Shown here: piece by piece, positions 46,192-59,446 of the stretch | How positions within the stretch are numbered: position 1 is the stretch's first letter | Layout of the letters: each line of letters opens with the position of its first letter | NCBI GenBank assembly: GCA_013180625.2 | Contig: SNVD02015884.1 | Coordinates: forward strand, 248,001 to 312,000 | DNA from: Boswellia sacra | Lineage: Eukaryota > Streptophyta > Magnoliopsida > Sapindales > Burseraceae | Length of the DNA: 64,000 bases | Direction of reading: 5' to 3' | Made by a program: the position numbers and the translations under genes | Notes under the pieces: generated by a model | Databases searched by the model: none | Seen by the model: only the letters and a program-made list of their open reading frames with translations | Told to the model about the DNA's origin: nothing

Positions 46192-48958
46192 CGTAATGCG
46201 GGCTCAAAGTGCTAGGATTTGCACGAACAAGGGTGTATGTGTTTCTGTTATGTTGTCTTTTTTTTTTTTCAATTGTTAAGGTTATTTTTGTATTTTTCTA
46301 TCTTAAAACAGGTTAATAATAGTTAAATTGAGAAAGGGGGTTATTATAGTTAATGGGCTAGAGAGGGGGTCATTTGGTGAAAATCGGGCAGTTTTCATAT
46401 AAACAGACAACATATCGATGACAAGGAGGGGGGGGGGGGGAAGGGGGAAGGGGCGAAGGGGGGAAGGGGAAGGTATCATCATAGAGCTTTCTCTGGAAAT
46501 CTCCATAGAAAGCTCTATGGAGTTCTTCTTCAACATTATTTACTTTATCTTCTCCACCATTCTTTCTTCTTCTTCTTCTTCGATTTCAATTTCAGTTTGA
46601 GTATTAAATATTTTTCGACCTTCATCACAAAAATGTCGTCCTATCTTTCAAAACTACTCTAGTATCCTTGTAGATTGAGCAAAGTCGATCACGGTGGTTT
46701 TAGAGGTGTTGTTGAATGCAAAACTCAAAGGGCTACCAGCGATGATGACAACGACTATCCGGTGACCTCCCCTACTGTTTTCTGACTTTGAAATAATTTT
46801 AATTTATATAAAAGAGTAGTTTGGATATTTCAATCTTTTCAGAGATTTGGAATTCACATTTTTATTTAAGTGATTTATCATTTAAAATAAGTGTAAATGT
46901 GAAAACAAACAAAAATTTATGTTTGAAATCTAGACACTTTTAAGATTTAAGTGAAAAATGGGAGAAAATAAACACCTCCTTACACTTTTACTTTAGAAGC
47001 AATTTATATTTGAGAAGATGTAGATGTTGGAAATATTTATAATAAATCTAAATAAAATAATTAAATAACAATGCATTGAAGAAATAATAAAATATAAATT
47101 AGATTAACATAACAATATATTAAATAAATAGAACAAGTAAAGAGATAGAGTAAGAAATATATGGTATGAACAGTTGGGAGGCATGTTAAAGGCATTGTCC
47201 TAAAGTCAAAGAGTCATTTCCTCGTGCGGATCATATCGGTACTTAAGGGTTCCAATATACAACCCAGTGTTCACAGCCTATCTTTTCAATAAGCACGATC
47301 ACCGAAAGAAAATAATCTGTCTTCAAGTGTCGCGATTGCTCAAAACATATAAAATAATCAAAGAATATTCACATTTTAATGTTAGAATTATGATACTCCT
47401 TTATATAATAATCTCGTAACTTAGGTAACTTAAAAATCAATTTTTGTAACTCCCAAGCCATAAGTTCTTAATAATAACATGAACGTTACAAATAATAAGT
47501 ATCGTAACTCATGTTTTTATTATACTTGTAACGTATGAAATTAATCTCGAAATAAATTTTGTAACTTATGATGTAAATGTTTGTTTTAAACCTTTTATCT
47601 CTAAAGGTAAAAAAAAAAAAAAAAAAAGAGAGAGTTTTTAAAAAATAATAATTTCTTCTAAAATTTAGATGTTTTAATCATCTTTCTTTTTAAATACTAA
47701 ATTAACCAAATTCTCAAAATGTAGAGGTGATATTCAAACATATTATTCAAGCCTATTTAGTAATATTTGTCTATCTGATATTTGGTTAGACGTTGTCTTT
47801 CAAGCGTCGTTTGATAATTATCTAAAATTATTAAACTCTTAAACAAACCAATTAGATGATTCGATATCTTGCTTGAGAATTTTAAGGGCTGTAGTTATTT
47901 CTTAAATCTTTCCCAAACTTTGTTAGCCTTTTCTTTTCCCATTATAATAGCATTCTATATTAATGGTTGGTGTGAATGCTCTGTCGTTCATCTTATTTCA
48001 CATTGTACGACATGACATCTTTATTCAGCAACGTAAGACTTTTATCTGATGATATTTATAAAGTGTAAGACTTTTATTTGATGATATTGTTATGATGTAT
48101 ATAGCTTTCCAACTCTTGTTTTTTTTTTTTTTTAATAAGAAACTGTCAATCTGATAAGGGGTTTGATGATTTTCCTTAAAGAAAGAAGGTCAAAGAGGGA
48201 AGAATCCTTGTTAATTTAAGGAAATAAGGGGCAAAATGAAAGGAAAAGAAAATGACAATTCACTTCTTCAGTTTTCAATTTTCATTGGCTTTACTAGTAC
48301 TTGGTTTTGAGGAATCAAATAGTCGAGCTTGAGATGTACAAGAATTAAAGCCGATTAAGCAATAAAAGTTTGGGCTCCCTGCAAGCTCTCGATTTTATTT
48401 GTCCTTCGTATTAAGCTCGAGGAAAATTTGTAACAATAAATCAAGTTAAATGCGAATTGTAAAAATAACTCTATCTTATTTTTAAAAATTTATATATCAT
48501 GATCTTCTGTCGAGTATTTATTATTTATCAAGTTTTTGACACTATAGATGTATCCATCAAACACAATTGAACGTTGTTGAATACTATCAGACACGGTCGA
48601 ACGTCAAACATAGCCATAATATATAAATTTTGTAGGTGAAGGTCATTTTAAAAATATCCCCTAAAATAAGAATAAGAACATTTTTGTCAATTTCGCTAAG
48701 CTTTATTTTGATTTATTCATTTATTACGCGTTCACAGTTTCATCCTTTTATTTTGTTTCTTTCGGACGCTTATACCCTTATATTCCTAGTATTGAATGTA
48801 CGAGGTGTCCCGCCAATAGTGAATGTCTTGTCGTCCATCTAGAAATTAATTGTACGACATGTCATTTGTATTACTCATCCGACAACGCCTTGTCCCAAGC
48901 CGAAAACAGTTCGACAAAAAAACGTGATTCTAAAAAGCTGTCCTTAGCTGACAAATAA
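46192..48958. other. Gene-free AT-rich region
   Basis: It contains a G-rich purine tract (46426-46473), a perfect 13-bp hairpin (46480-46519), an A tract at about 47613-47630 and a T tract at 48118-48134. No coding sequence or recognisable transposon is seen. Confidence 0.5.
46426..46519. repeat. G-run tract followed by a perfect 13-bp inverted repeat
   Basis: 46426-46473 is a G/A tract with a run of 14 or so G and several shorter runs. Right after it CATAGAGCTTTCT (46480-46492) is exactly inverted at 46507-46519, leaving a 14-base loop. Confidence 0.65.
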
Positions 48959-49008
48959 TTGCTTCATTCGGTCATTCTCTTCTCTCACTCTTTCACGAAA
49001 ACAACACT

Positions 49009-49034
49009 GCTCTCTCTCTCTCTCTCTCTCTCAG
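49009..49034 (+). repeat. (CT)n microsatellite in the probable F-box 5' leader
   Basis: About a dozen CT units lie within a stretch that looks like an untranslated first exon. That exon would end at a donor near 49146 (GAAG then GTAAAG) and splice to an acceptor just before 49692. Confidence 0.6.
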
Positions 49035-49696
49035 CGTTCCTGTACGACTCCACCGTCGCTTTCTCCAAAGAAATCCCACTTGGGAACCTCGAAGAAGCAG
49101 AAGCAGAAATTCTAACGCAATTTCAAAGGAACCCATATGAAGAAGGTAAAGTTACCATCTGCTGTTTGCAGCAGTTTTCTATTTCCTAATTTCTTTTTCT
49201 TTCCCATGTCGCTTTCTGATCTCCCTTTCAGAGAAAACAACTTTTTTAACCGTAAATTTCCCTTTTTTGTTTTCTTGTTCTTGTTCTTGTGTTTGGTAAT
49301 TCCTAGACTATACTGAAAAAGTGATTTTTAGTCACTGCAGCTTGGTAGTGAATTCTTCCAACTGATAGGTTTACTTGTTGGTTAATAATTCAAGCATATC
49401 ATAGAGTAGAATCTTGTTTCTTTTTTTTTTTGTTTTTAATTTCAATAATAAATAACTGTAATAGAGTATAGTTTAGGTTCATTGTGTAGTGTAGCTTTCA
49501 ATAAAATGCTTGGACAATTTCTTTAGTAATCTTGTCTTTTATTGAAACCCAACGCTCAAACAATTAGAAATCGGAAAAAATCTATTTAAATTGCCATAAA
49601 GGAGATTAGTAAGTGTAAATGGGGTTAGGGCTGTTTTTTCAGACCCTTAACAGAATTGCAAGATTCTTACTGTAAAGTTAGATTTTTTGTAGAGGA

Positions 49697-50869
49697 ATGA
49701 TAACTCATAGCGCAATTGTGCAAATGGGCATTGAGAAAGTTCAGTGCTTTGAAATTTGTCAGATTTGGGCAGAAAGAGAGATGACGAGCTCTTGTCTACT
49801 TTCTGATGACATTATGATTGATATCTTCTTGCGGCTCTCGATCAAGAATCTGGCTCAATTGCGGTGTGTGTGCAAATGGTGGAATGACTTAATCACCAGC
49901 CAAGCATTTGTTGGGATCCATCTTAGTCGTTCAGTCAATAAACCTCGTCCCCTGTTCTTTAGGTATGGTGTCAGCCCATCATATTTGGGCTTCTATTCGC
50001 GAAAAAGCCGAGGATTTGTTGATCTTCGTGACCCCCCATTTCCTATGAAGCTTGTAGATCTGGATGTGATAGGTTCATGTAATGGTGTGCTCTGTTTCTG
50101 CAGCAGTGCCTCTGACCGTTCCCTTATCTATATGTGGAATCCTTCGAGTAACAAGTACATCAACCTTCCCAAACCCTCGTATATCCCCCGTTACCTAGGG
50201 TTTGGTGTGAATTCAATGAGTTGCTATGTTGATGACTTCAAAGTGGTAACTATATCTGCCAGCACAAATGCTGAGGTCTACAGTTTGAGGACGAATTCGT
50301 GGAGAGTTATTGCTGATGGTTTCCCTCGTAGTATTGAGATAAATGGTTATCATATCAATACTCCTGCCTTTGTCAATGGGTCCATGCATTGGTGCGCTAG
50401 AGTCAGCTGTTATCTTGATAGTAACTGCCCTTGGCTCATAATCTCGTTTGACTTTGCCAAGGAAGTTTTTCAGAAGATTATGCTGCCAAAGGACTTGTCT
50501 ACTGATGATGGTGCCAAGTATCTGAATGTGTTGGATGGATGCCTTTGTGTTTTTGCCACTGTCCGTAGTTCTTTTCGTGCTTATGAGTTATGGGTGATGA
50601 AGGAGTATGGTGTAATCGAGTCCTGGACTAGACAATGCATAATTGAAAAGGAGTACGTTTGCTGGCCACTGGGATTCACAAGAAGGGGAGAAATCTTTAT
50701 ACGAGGTGATTGTGAACATTGTGGCAATGCTTTACTTACATATGATCCAAATACAGAGACATTTGAATGCCTTGGAGTCCACCTTCCTTTTTATGCAATG
50801 CAAGTGCTGACTTTTGTGGAGAGTATGATTACACCAGTGCCTCAATCTGTGGTTTCAGGCAGAAGTTGA
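49697..50869 (+). CDS. F-box protein with F-box-associated interaction domain
   Basis: A single coding exon gives 390 aa from the ATG at 49697, or 362 aa from the better-placed ATG at 49781 (MTSSCLLSDDIMIDIFLRLS), which directly precedes the F-box. The F-box (about 35-75, with LSDDIMIDIFLRLSIKNLAQ and RCVCKWWNDLI) binds SKP1 in SCF ubiquitin ligases. The following FBA-type beta-rich region (SCNGVLCF, MWNPSSNKYINLP, YSLRTNSWRVI, VNGSMHWCAR) recognises substrate. It is of the type annotated as F-box/kelch At3g06240 or CPR30-like. The target is unknown. The first 28 residues are probably leader sequence. Confidence 0.9.
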   Translation: MITHSAIVQMGIEKVQCFEICQIWAEREMTSSCLLSDDIMIDIFLRLSIKNLAQLRCVCKWWNDLITSQAFVGIHLSRSVNKPRPLFFRYGVSPSYLGFYSRKSRGFVDLRDPPFPMKLVDLDVIGSCNGVLCFCSSASDRSLIYMWNPSSNKYINLPKPSYIPRYLGFGVNSMSCYVDDFKVVTISASTNAEVYSLRTNSWRVIADGFPRSIEINGYHINTPAFVNGSMHWCARVSCYLDSNCPWLIISFDFAKEVFQKIMLPKDLSTDDGAKYLNVLDGCLCVFATVRSSFRAYELWVMKEYGVIESWTRQCIIEKEYVCWPLGFTRRGEIFIRGDCEHCGNALLTYDPNTETFECLGVHLPFYAMQVLTFVESMITPVPQSVVSGRS

Positions 50870-51811
50870 ATGTCCTTGAGCTCCTTTTGATAGGTTGGAG
50901 CGACTAACATCAAATGCAGCTGAGACGGGAAGATCTTACTCCATTATTTGACTTCTCCCTCTGTTATAGATAAACTGATTACATACTTTTACCATTCATT
51001 CTGTTTTAACAGTGGATAGGAAGGATGCTTTCTTCTGTATGTATAATATTGTAGGCATGTAACATCTTTACCTATACTCTTGGAATATATAACGTCCACC
51101 AGGAAAGGAGTGGGCTCTCATCATATCTCCTGCACCGGCTGTAATGATATTGCATTAACATAGCCTTTAAGCCATGACGAACAAATTTTCATTACATGAT
51201 TTACTTGCATGTTAATTTGTTCTGACTTGGAACTAGGTGATCCTCTTACCGTGTCACTTTAGTTTTAAAACTTCTATCATTCGTTTGTTGAAGTGATTTT
51301 GCTTGCCATTTATGAAGTCCTTGAGGTTAGGTTCTTACATGGGGATGGAAGTGAAAATGGGTATGGTTTCCTTTTGTGCGTGGATGATAGGAACAGAACT
51401 TATCATAATGAGGGCAATCATCTAAACAGAGATTGGTGATATCTGATATCAATGCTATGGGCATACATAGAACACTTTGAACATGTGAATTACAGTTTGA
51501 TCTTCATTTACATTGCCATAGACAGTGGCTTCTAGCTCCGAGTATGGAGAGTTATCTTACTTAACACACATGATTGAAAGATTTATAATCACTCATGTTG
51601 TTTCTACTTCCTAGTGTAATCAACCTGTATGCCAAGTATAAAACCTTTACATCGGCAGCTAAAATATCACCAACTTTGCCTGCGTGTGGCTGGACAGTAA
51701 CTACAGTTAGATCTTTCTTATGTTTCTTCTATGTTTGCATAGCTCTCCCATTGCTAGAATGCAGGCTACCGAGAATAGCACATTAGAATACATCATAACT
51801 CTCAGAGTTAA
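50870..51811. other. Convergent 3' region between the F-box and MFS genes
   Basis: The 3' untranslated and flanking DNA of two convergent genes. No further gene or repeat is recognised. Confidence 0.55.
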
Positions 51812-54800
51812 CTAGGCTACCGCAGAGTACTGATTTCGAGACTTGGAACTTGAAGGAGCATCACTAATCATAAGACTCTGAAGAAAGGCAACCATCTGAG
51901 CAAAAATAGGGTAATCTTTGATATTAGTATTGGCTAACAATGTGTTAAATGAAGTTCTATTAATTGATTAGAAAAAGCACATACAGATGCGAGTCCGATG
52001 CCCAGAAGGCTGAAACCGGGGTAATGAAATGGTGCTCTTTCAGAAAGGAACAAAGCTGGATGGAAAAAAAGAAGTTAAACTTCATGTCTAATGTTGAGAG
52101 CTTGAAACTTATCAGTGGTTCCTTACCTGTCAGAGGACTAAAAATGAGCGGAGAAATGATGTTTGCAAAGGAACTAATGCCTGAGATGCATCCTTGAGCC
52201 ATACCCTGTCATGAGTTGCAGAAATCATGAGAAGTAGAACCCAACAATAGCCTACATGAAGGGAATTTTGAGCAACTAAAAACATATAAACAAAGGGAAC
52301 CCCAAGCTTAAGTCGTTACCTGCTCGTTCGGCCCAGCTTGCTTTGAAACAATGCTGCGTAACTGTGTAATGTTATAGACATCAATAAACATAGCACTTTC
52401 ATCGACTAAGCAGAGTGTTAGCTAAGACACAAGCAAACAACTTACAGCTGGGGACACAAAAACAACAAAAACAGCGAACATGGCGACAGCATAAGGAACC
52501 TGCAGCACAAGAGACAGAATGTTGTCATCTAATGAAACAAAGAAGCTGCTATTTAACTTCACTGAAGAAATTACGTACCCAAGTTGCCCATGCTATGCTA
52601 TACACTAACATCTGCATGATATCAAGCACAAAATCAGATTTTGCCTTTTCAGGTTCATGTACTGATTTATAAGTCCATAATCTTACTCATGGTACTAGTG
52701 CAGAGTGGAATGTAAAATAAGTAATAAGAGATGAGCTTACATGCAAGAACCCGAGAAAGAGCCCTATCGAAAGCATTTTTCGCTCTCCTATGATAGGTGC
52801 TAAATAGGGCAACAAAAGCAGCTGCAATGAACAAATGGAATTTGGGAGTTAAAAAAAGTTGAATTGGGTAAAATGAAATAGCAGTATACGGCAACATGCA
52901 AACAATTAAATAGAACATACCTGTGAAACCATCCCTGCAACACCAACAATTAGCATTAGATCAGCAAATTGGTTCTTGCTGAAGTGAAAACGGGCCTTTA
53001 AGAAGAACTACATGATATGAAGTATTCCACGTTAGTAATTACAGAATGTGATATACATCATGTTAGTTCACAATTTGAACGTTTCATGAGTTGCTGTTCT
53101 CTGTTATTTTTAGCCAAGCAAGATCGGAAATCAATAGAACAAAACTATATATCCATAGTTCACAGGTCTGGCTGGTGTAGTGGCATACGCTAGCAATCAA
53201 GAAAATTATACCAGTAATGAAGCTTGCATTCCTCCCTCTACGAGACTGTTGAAGAATGCAACAACTGCTGCTTGCGAAAATGTAACACTGCATCATCAGG
53301 TTATATAGTTAATTAAGTTGCTTAACTGACCAGTGAGCATATTTATATAGCAGCAGAAGTTTCAAAAAGCATCATTACCTACTCTTCAACAAACAAATAA
53401 GATCCGTTACTGATGGGATCTTCTTGAATGCCCTTATTTCCGTTGGGGAATCACCATCGCCTTGATTAACATCTGCTACTCCCTTATAGAGTGGCTGAGT
53501 CAAACCATGAGCATCAGGTAGGCTGTCCTCGAGAAAAATTCTCATGTAAACTACTGCAATCATGGATACTAATGTAGCAACCTGAAACACATTGGCAACT
53601 AATCACCACCAATAGTATAATAGTGATCAGAAATTTAATATGGGTAGTCTTTTACGTGTGTCTTACGATAAGACCTCGAATTTTGTACCTTATACTTTTT
53701 AAAGCCTGTGTAGTTTCATTATATAAATCATCTTGACATTGCCTTAAGTGATTTTCAATTAACGAATCACTTCTTTCAGTTGATCTCTAATCTCTAGATT
53801 CATTTTTAAGAGATGCATACAGTCTTTGAAGTATTAACATATGTTATTAGGACAAACGATAAGACTAAAACGAAAACTTGCGCAAATGCAGTAACCTATA
53901 AAAGCTTGGTTGATAACTCTAGAGTGGACTCAAGTAGAGTCACAATAGAAGATTGCATATACATTTTGCAATGAGCGTTTGTTTGAGAATTAGTGAATGA
54001 TAGATGGTAGGAAACCTGGAAGGTGGAAGTAATGGAGAGAAAACGAGTTGCCAAGGTTCCACCGAGAAAAGCGGCCGAGGTTATGCCGGAGAGGATTCCG
54101 AATGCTGGAGCCCGTTGTGTTTCTGAAACGTTATCTGCCTGAGAAGAGAAAGGAACTAATAGATCAACTTGCAGTTGCAAAATAGAGCGGAAAAACTGAA
54201 CTGCAACTGAATTTTGGAGCATAAACGCTGACATTGCCATTCTGAAGAGTCTAATAAGTGCATGAAAGCTTTGCAAACTTTTATTAATTATTGACTTCTA
54301 ATATCATATATAACATGAATAATACTAGAAAATACTAGACATGTAAATTTATTCGAGAAAAAGTAAAAATCAAATGATAAACGATGATAAATGAGATAAG
54401 ACGTAAATAATGAATAATGAATATTCCATTATTTATTATCAAAATATATGTTCATCACTTGTCACACCATTTAGTATGAAAATTGAAATAATATTTTTCA
54501 TAAAACCTTAACCAAAGGTGTTCCATTTAGTAAATTTATAGAAGAAAGTGTGACAAAATTATATCCCAGATAGGTGTTTTGAACAACTCTGCAAATATAT
54601 ACATTAATACGAAGTAATAAGGAAAGATTAAATTGTGGTGATTAATGATTATTAATTACCACATAAGCAAGAGCGAGGCAGTTGATGCTGCCTTCAGAAA
54701 CCATGGCCGTGAGAGTCCTGAGCACGTAATAAGCATAAAAGAAGCTCGTCGTCCTGCTATATGCCAATATAGCTGCAACAAAAATGCATTTATCAACTTT

Positions 54801-56856
54801 AACACAAATTTTTGCTTAAATAATTACCACTTATTCTTTCAGTTTTTAGAAAAAGTCTAAGCTACATTTTCTGTACATTTTGTATATATACACACACATA
54901 TTTTACAAATCATTTTATTGATGGTTAGGACTTGTCACACAACAGTTAAAAACTTGTCAGAAAATAGTCTAACCGAAAAATCCTGAAGGAGAGAAATGTG
55001 AGAAACAACATCAAGAAAAGTAACATTATTGGATAGATCAGCTTTTGCTGGCTCTAAGAGAGACAGACAGAGAAACCAAAACTAAAGTGGCCCTTGATCA
55101 TTTACTGCTCAAAGTTAAGAGACATTAATTGATTAATGACAATTGATAGTACAGATTTTTTGATAAGACGCCACCATGCCAAGAGAAGCGTGACACGCAT
55201 TGACCCCATCAATGGACCACGCAAAAGCAATTAATGAAGCTGAAGAAAAAGCTTAGAAGACAACTGAAGTGGGCTAGGGCCACAAAAGCACTTAGAAGCA
55301 ACAATGATTATAAGCAAAAGCAAAAGATAAAAAGGGAAGTGTATTGTGTATATGTGCATTGCACAGAATGGAGAGATTAATACTTGCCTAAAGGAATGAT
55401 TGATAGAGTAATTGGAAGTGTTAGCATGGCTTTCCTCCCATACTGATCTGATAAATTCCCAATTATTGGCATCATCACCAGCGTTCCCAACCCTATGATC
55501 TGCATATTTATCATATAATACATTGTTATATATATACTCATCAGATTTCCTTGGTTTCCTACGAAAAGAGAACAATAGTTGGAACTGCAAATTCAAAATG
55601 ATGACATACCCATCTGCCTAAATTAATAAACCGGACACTTTAGCCAAAAGTAAAATAAAGCAAGTGGGGTACTTTCAAGTAGCTAGTTACTTTAGTCGGT
55701 TGAATCTAATTTTCAACATATAGAAAATGATGTATGCGGTTTCGGGATTATATTTCATTGACACAAGAAAGAATTTGATTTAAGTTAATAAAATTTAAAA
55801 AAAATAATAATAATAGAGCAAAATATTGAATCTTTTTTGTGGGTGTTTAATGTGCGCACACACGTACACACAAGAAAAGAAAAAATAACGACGAAAACCA
55901 CCAAATCTATCTATCTATTTTTCTCTCCTTACATCCCTTTCGCTTCATTAACTGTAGAAATTGTCTCCTTAGTGATCCATATTAAAATTTTTCAACTTTG
56001 AGGGAAAAAAACAAAATCTTGAAAATTAGGAATATTTAACCTATGGATGTTGACGGTCATGAATGAATAGTTTGGTAGGTTTGAAATTTTGGTGAGAGTC
56101 AAGACAATTAGGACTTTCCAAGCTTCATAACTATCCACGTGTGCAAATTCAGACCTTATTAATTATATTTCTAGCTAGCTAGATAAGATATTACAGAAGA
56201 ATATAATATAAGAAAATAAGAGAATATTGGCACCAAAAAAAGAAAAAAAAAGTGTAACATTAATTAGTTGATAATGTACTACATCTTTCAGAAAACCCTA
56301 GACGATTAAGTGTTAATTTCTCTAAGAGGGTCTACAACTCTACATATTTTATGGAAAAATAATAGATTTTTTTCTTTTTTTGGGATTTTAATTTCAGTTT
56401 ACGTGTGTGCCTTTCAATGAGATAGTCGACAGACAAAAAAGGCACAATCTGCTTTTCCATAACTGTAAAATACTACCGTACATCGTCCTCCTCCTCTAAT
56501 TTCACATCAACAAGATAAAAAATAATATAAAGTAAAATAAAATAATTAATGCATTGTGCTGATGAATGCTATGAATCCCTCAAATTTGCAGCGAAAATGG
56601 CTCACAAGTCATGAAGAGAAGAGAAGCATCAATAAATTAAACAAATTAAGTTAATTTAAGAAGAAATGGATTGAAGTATATATATGCGTACCGCCTGCTG
56701 GAATCCAGAGAGATAAATGGCAAGGGAGCACTCATCTTGACCAGGGCAAAGAGCCGACAACGTCACATCAGTAATGGCCGGAACCACCATGAAGCTAGCA
56801 AACCCTGATAAGAAAACTGTCACAAACAGGTGGCTCAACCCTTTCAACTTCTCCAT
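51812..56856 (-). CDS. Major facilitator superfamily transporter, HIAT1/TetA-like
   Basis: Fourteen exons on the minus strand, listed from the start: 56856-56692, 55499-55388, 54772-54660, 54138-54016, 53581-53379, 53287-53212, 53007-52921, 52821-52741, 52611-52579, 52499-52446, 52361-52320, 52205-52127, 52055-51985 and 51895-51812. They close in frame and give 440 aa. Every join is GT-AG except the second intron, which has a GC donor. The protein starts MEKLKGLSHLFVTVFLSGFA, has the MFS motif A (GNLSDQYGRK, about 69-78) after helix 2, a central hydrophilic loop (exon 5), and ends SKSRNQYSAVA. It resembles the plant proteins annotated as hippocampus-abundant-transcript-like (At2g16970-At2g16990). 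It should be a proton-coupled secondary transporter. The substrate is not known for plant members to my knowledge. Confidence 0.9.
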
Positions 56857-57433
56857 GATATCACCTCTCTTTCTTCGTTCTCACTGTAAAAGTTGAAGAA
56901 AAAATGATCGAATCCTGGACTTTACAGTCTACACAATCTGCTGTAACGCTTGATAATTAAACATATATAATTAGTAACGTCTTGAATTTACAGGTTGCGA
57001 AACGACTTTAGTTAAAGCCATATATATATATACACATGTAGGCTTTTGCTTTTATGTGTACGCAAGAAAGAGAGAAAGAGAAGAATGGAGAAAAAAAAAT
57101 GAAAAGGAGATTCTTGAAGATCCTTTTCTATGCTTTTGTCATTTTATAGACAATAGTGTTGACGAAGAAATGTGAAGGCGGGGCACAGTGATGTATAGAT
57201 ATATAGCAAGTTGAATGGAGTAAGTTTTCTTGATGTACATGCTCTACCAGTTAGTGGCTAATTATTATGTACGAGAAATATCATAAATATGTATTCAGTG
57301 CGAGCGTGTGTTGGCCCTCAAATTCAACCTATAAATTGACAAGTCCATGGCTAACTTACTTAGCTAAATATTACTAATTGGGGGAGCTCATTTAAATTTA
57401 AATTTACATTTACATATGCTAGTTTAAACATTA

Positions 57434-57442
57434 TTATATATA

Positions 57443-57478
<36 letters not shown>

Positions 57479-57484
57479 TGTATG
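57434..57484. repeat. (TA)n/(TGTA)n compound microsatellite
   Basis: TA units pass into about eight TGTA units. It lies upstream of the MFS gene. Confidence 0.85.
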
Positions 57485-57534
57485 TCTATAGAGAACCTTA
57501 CTGAGTATGTGTATTCAGTTTTATACTTTAATCA

Positions 57535-57716
57535 GGTGTTACTCTTACAAACTATTAATATCACTCATAAAAACAAATATGGTATTATTAAATATTGTCG
57601 CATTATCTGCATTAGTTAATTTAATGAAATTTTGAAATTCACTCCAATCAAATCACAATACATCAGTTTATATAAGAAAATTTGTATGAATAGATTGTAA
57701 AAATAGCATACTCTAC
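57535..57716. mobile_element. Candidate MITE of family A
   Basis: The left end (GTGTTACTCTTACAAACTAT) and the reverse complement of the right end (about 57690-57716) are similar, and internal sequence (TAATTTAATGAAATTTTGAA) echoes the copies at 817 and 13505. It is diverged. Confidence 0.45.
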
Positions 57717-58831
57717 AAAAAAAATCTCAAGTTAAAAAAAGAAGAAGTCATTATTAATTTTGTTTATAAATATCTTTAAAAAATAATTGTGAAAGACGAT
57801 TTTATTAACGAATTTTGTTAAACTATTTATTAGTAGGAGAAGAAAAAATGGCTTGGAAATTTTGAGATAAAAATTTAGGATCGATAGTATTATTCTTACG
57901 TAATTTGTTTAATATTGACTCAATTAATCTGCTTGATTGTTGAACTTGTCTAAGTTTTGATGAGCTTATTTGAAGACAAAATCAAGGTCGAATAGCTTCG
58001 AATAGATCATATTATGATTAGCACAGATCGTTGTATGGCTAGTGTAATCATTTTTCCTTATCATGTCATATAGACAAGAAATTAATTTAACGAGTAATGT
58101 TACCAAAAACTAGGAGAGAGCTCTTTCGTAAGTCAAGAGTTTAACCACCATTAATCGTTTTCTAGATAAATAGCCAAGGTGTATATAGGCCCTCCAAAGG
58201 AGACAGCAACTTGGCCTACGCTCCTTCAAGCTCTTGTAACTTTAACCTTTCCTAGCTAGGAGAAATTCTAAGTAAAGAAAAAGAGAGCTCTAGAGAGCTT
58301 ACAGATTCTATGTTGTCAATTAACAATCAATAGATTGAAAAAACAAAAGAAAAGAAGTGGAGAAAGTGATTTTCATATTTCAGATTTGACATATTATTTT
58401 CTACAAGATTAAGTAAATAGTGAGAAAAGAACAAATTAATACACCAGGTAAAGAAGTCCACTTACACATATTGGCGTGTATGTTTGGTATCTAAGCAGAG
58501 AAAGCGAAAGCGAAAACGAAATGATGGCAACTGGCCAGCGACACTGAAATAAAGTAGTAAAAAGATGAAGAAGAGTTTGTTCAATTATACCCAATAATAT
58601 GGAAATATATATATAGAAGGAATTGTTCAAGATTGAAGGATCTCTTTGTTAATCAGGAAATATATATAGAGTAGAGAAAGGATCATTTTTATTGAATCAT
58701 TTTCGATTTCTCAAAATAAAAAAAGAGATGATTATGACATGTAATATTTAATAATTGTACACAAAATTTAAAGCAAGATAATCAACATTATAAAAATAAA
58801 ATTTTACTTATGCTAAAGAACAAATGAACAA

Positions 58832-58882
58832 ATTACATGTATCAATACCATTGTATGGTTTGTCAATTATGATACATGTAAT
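58832..58882. repeat. Perfect 13-bp inverted repeat
   Basis: ATTACATGTATCA is exactly inverted at 58870-58882 with a loop of about 25 bases. There is no other context. Confidence 0.6.
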
Positions 58883-59337
58883 AGTGACATATATTTGTTT
58901 AACTACTGAAGAGGTTTCTGCATGTATGGAATCCAAATTTGGGTCATTAAGAACTTATTTGCACATGTATGTTACAAAATTAAGCAACCATACTACAAAT
59001 TGAGCAGGCCAAGTTGAAAAAAAACCTAAATCGCTCAAACATCAGTCAGGCCTGTGAATGACTGATTGATGTTAGCTTTAGAGAACAGTGACTTCAGATA
59101 TTTATTTAGGAACCGATAAAATATAATTTTTAATAAACAAATAGTGGGGCGTGAAGAAATTGCAGTGTGGTTGTTAAGTTCCATCACTGAATAAGGTGAG
59201 AACAGTACATTGATGAAGAATTGTCAAGTGTTTTGGTGAAAATAATAGTAATAATTAATTATCTTGATTTTGACTGATCAGCATCCAAATTCAAGATCTA
59301 TTAATTTGGTCTCTTAAGCTAATTAATTAGGATAAAT

Positions 59338-59446
59338 GGTGTATAAATGCTTAGTCATCTAGTCATCAAACCCAGTTCATGACTGGAATTGGTATATAAA
59401 TGCTTAGTGATTGACTCATCGAAGCAAGATCATGACTCAAATTGGT
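59338..59446. repeat. Two-copy tandem duplication, about 53-bp unit
   Basis: Both units begin GGTRTATAAATGCTTAGT and end with CATGACT(G/C)(G/A)AATT. The middle parts have diverged. Confidence 0.65.

Noticed and set aside
48959..49189. Open frame starting near 48959 before the F-box gene
   Set aside because: Its middle is a CT microsatellite read as Ser-Leu repeats, and it ends at a splice donor. It is better explained as an untranslated first exon of the F-box gene.
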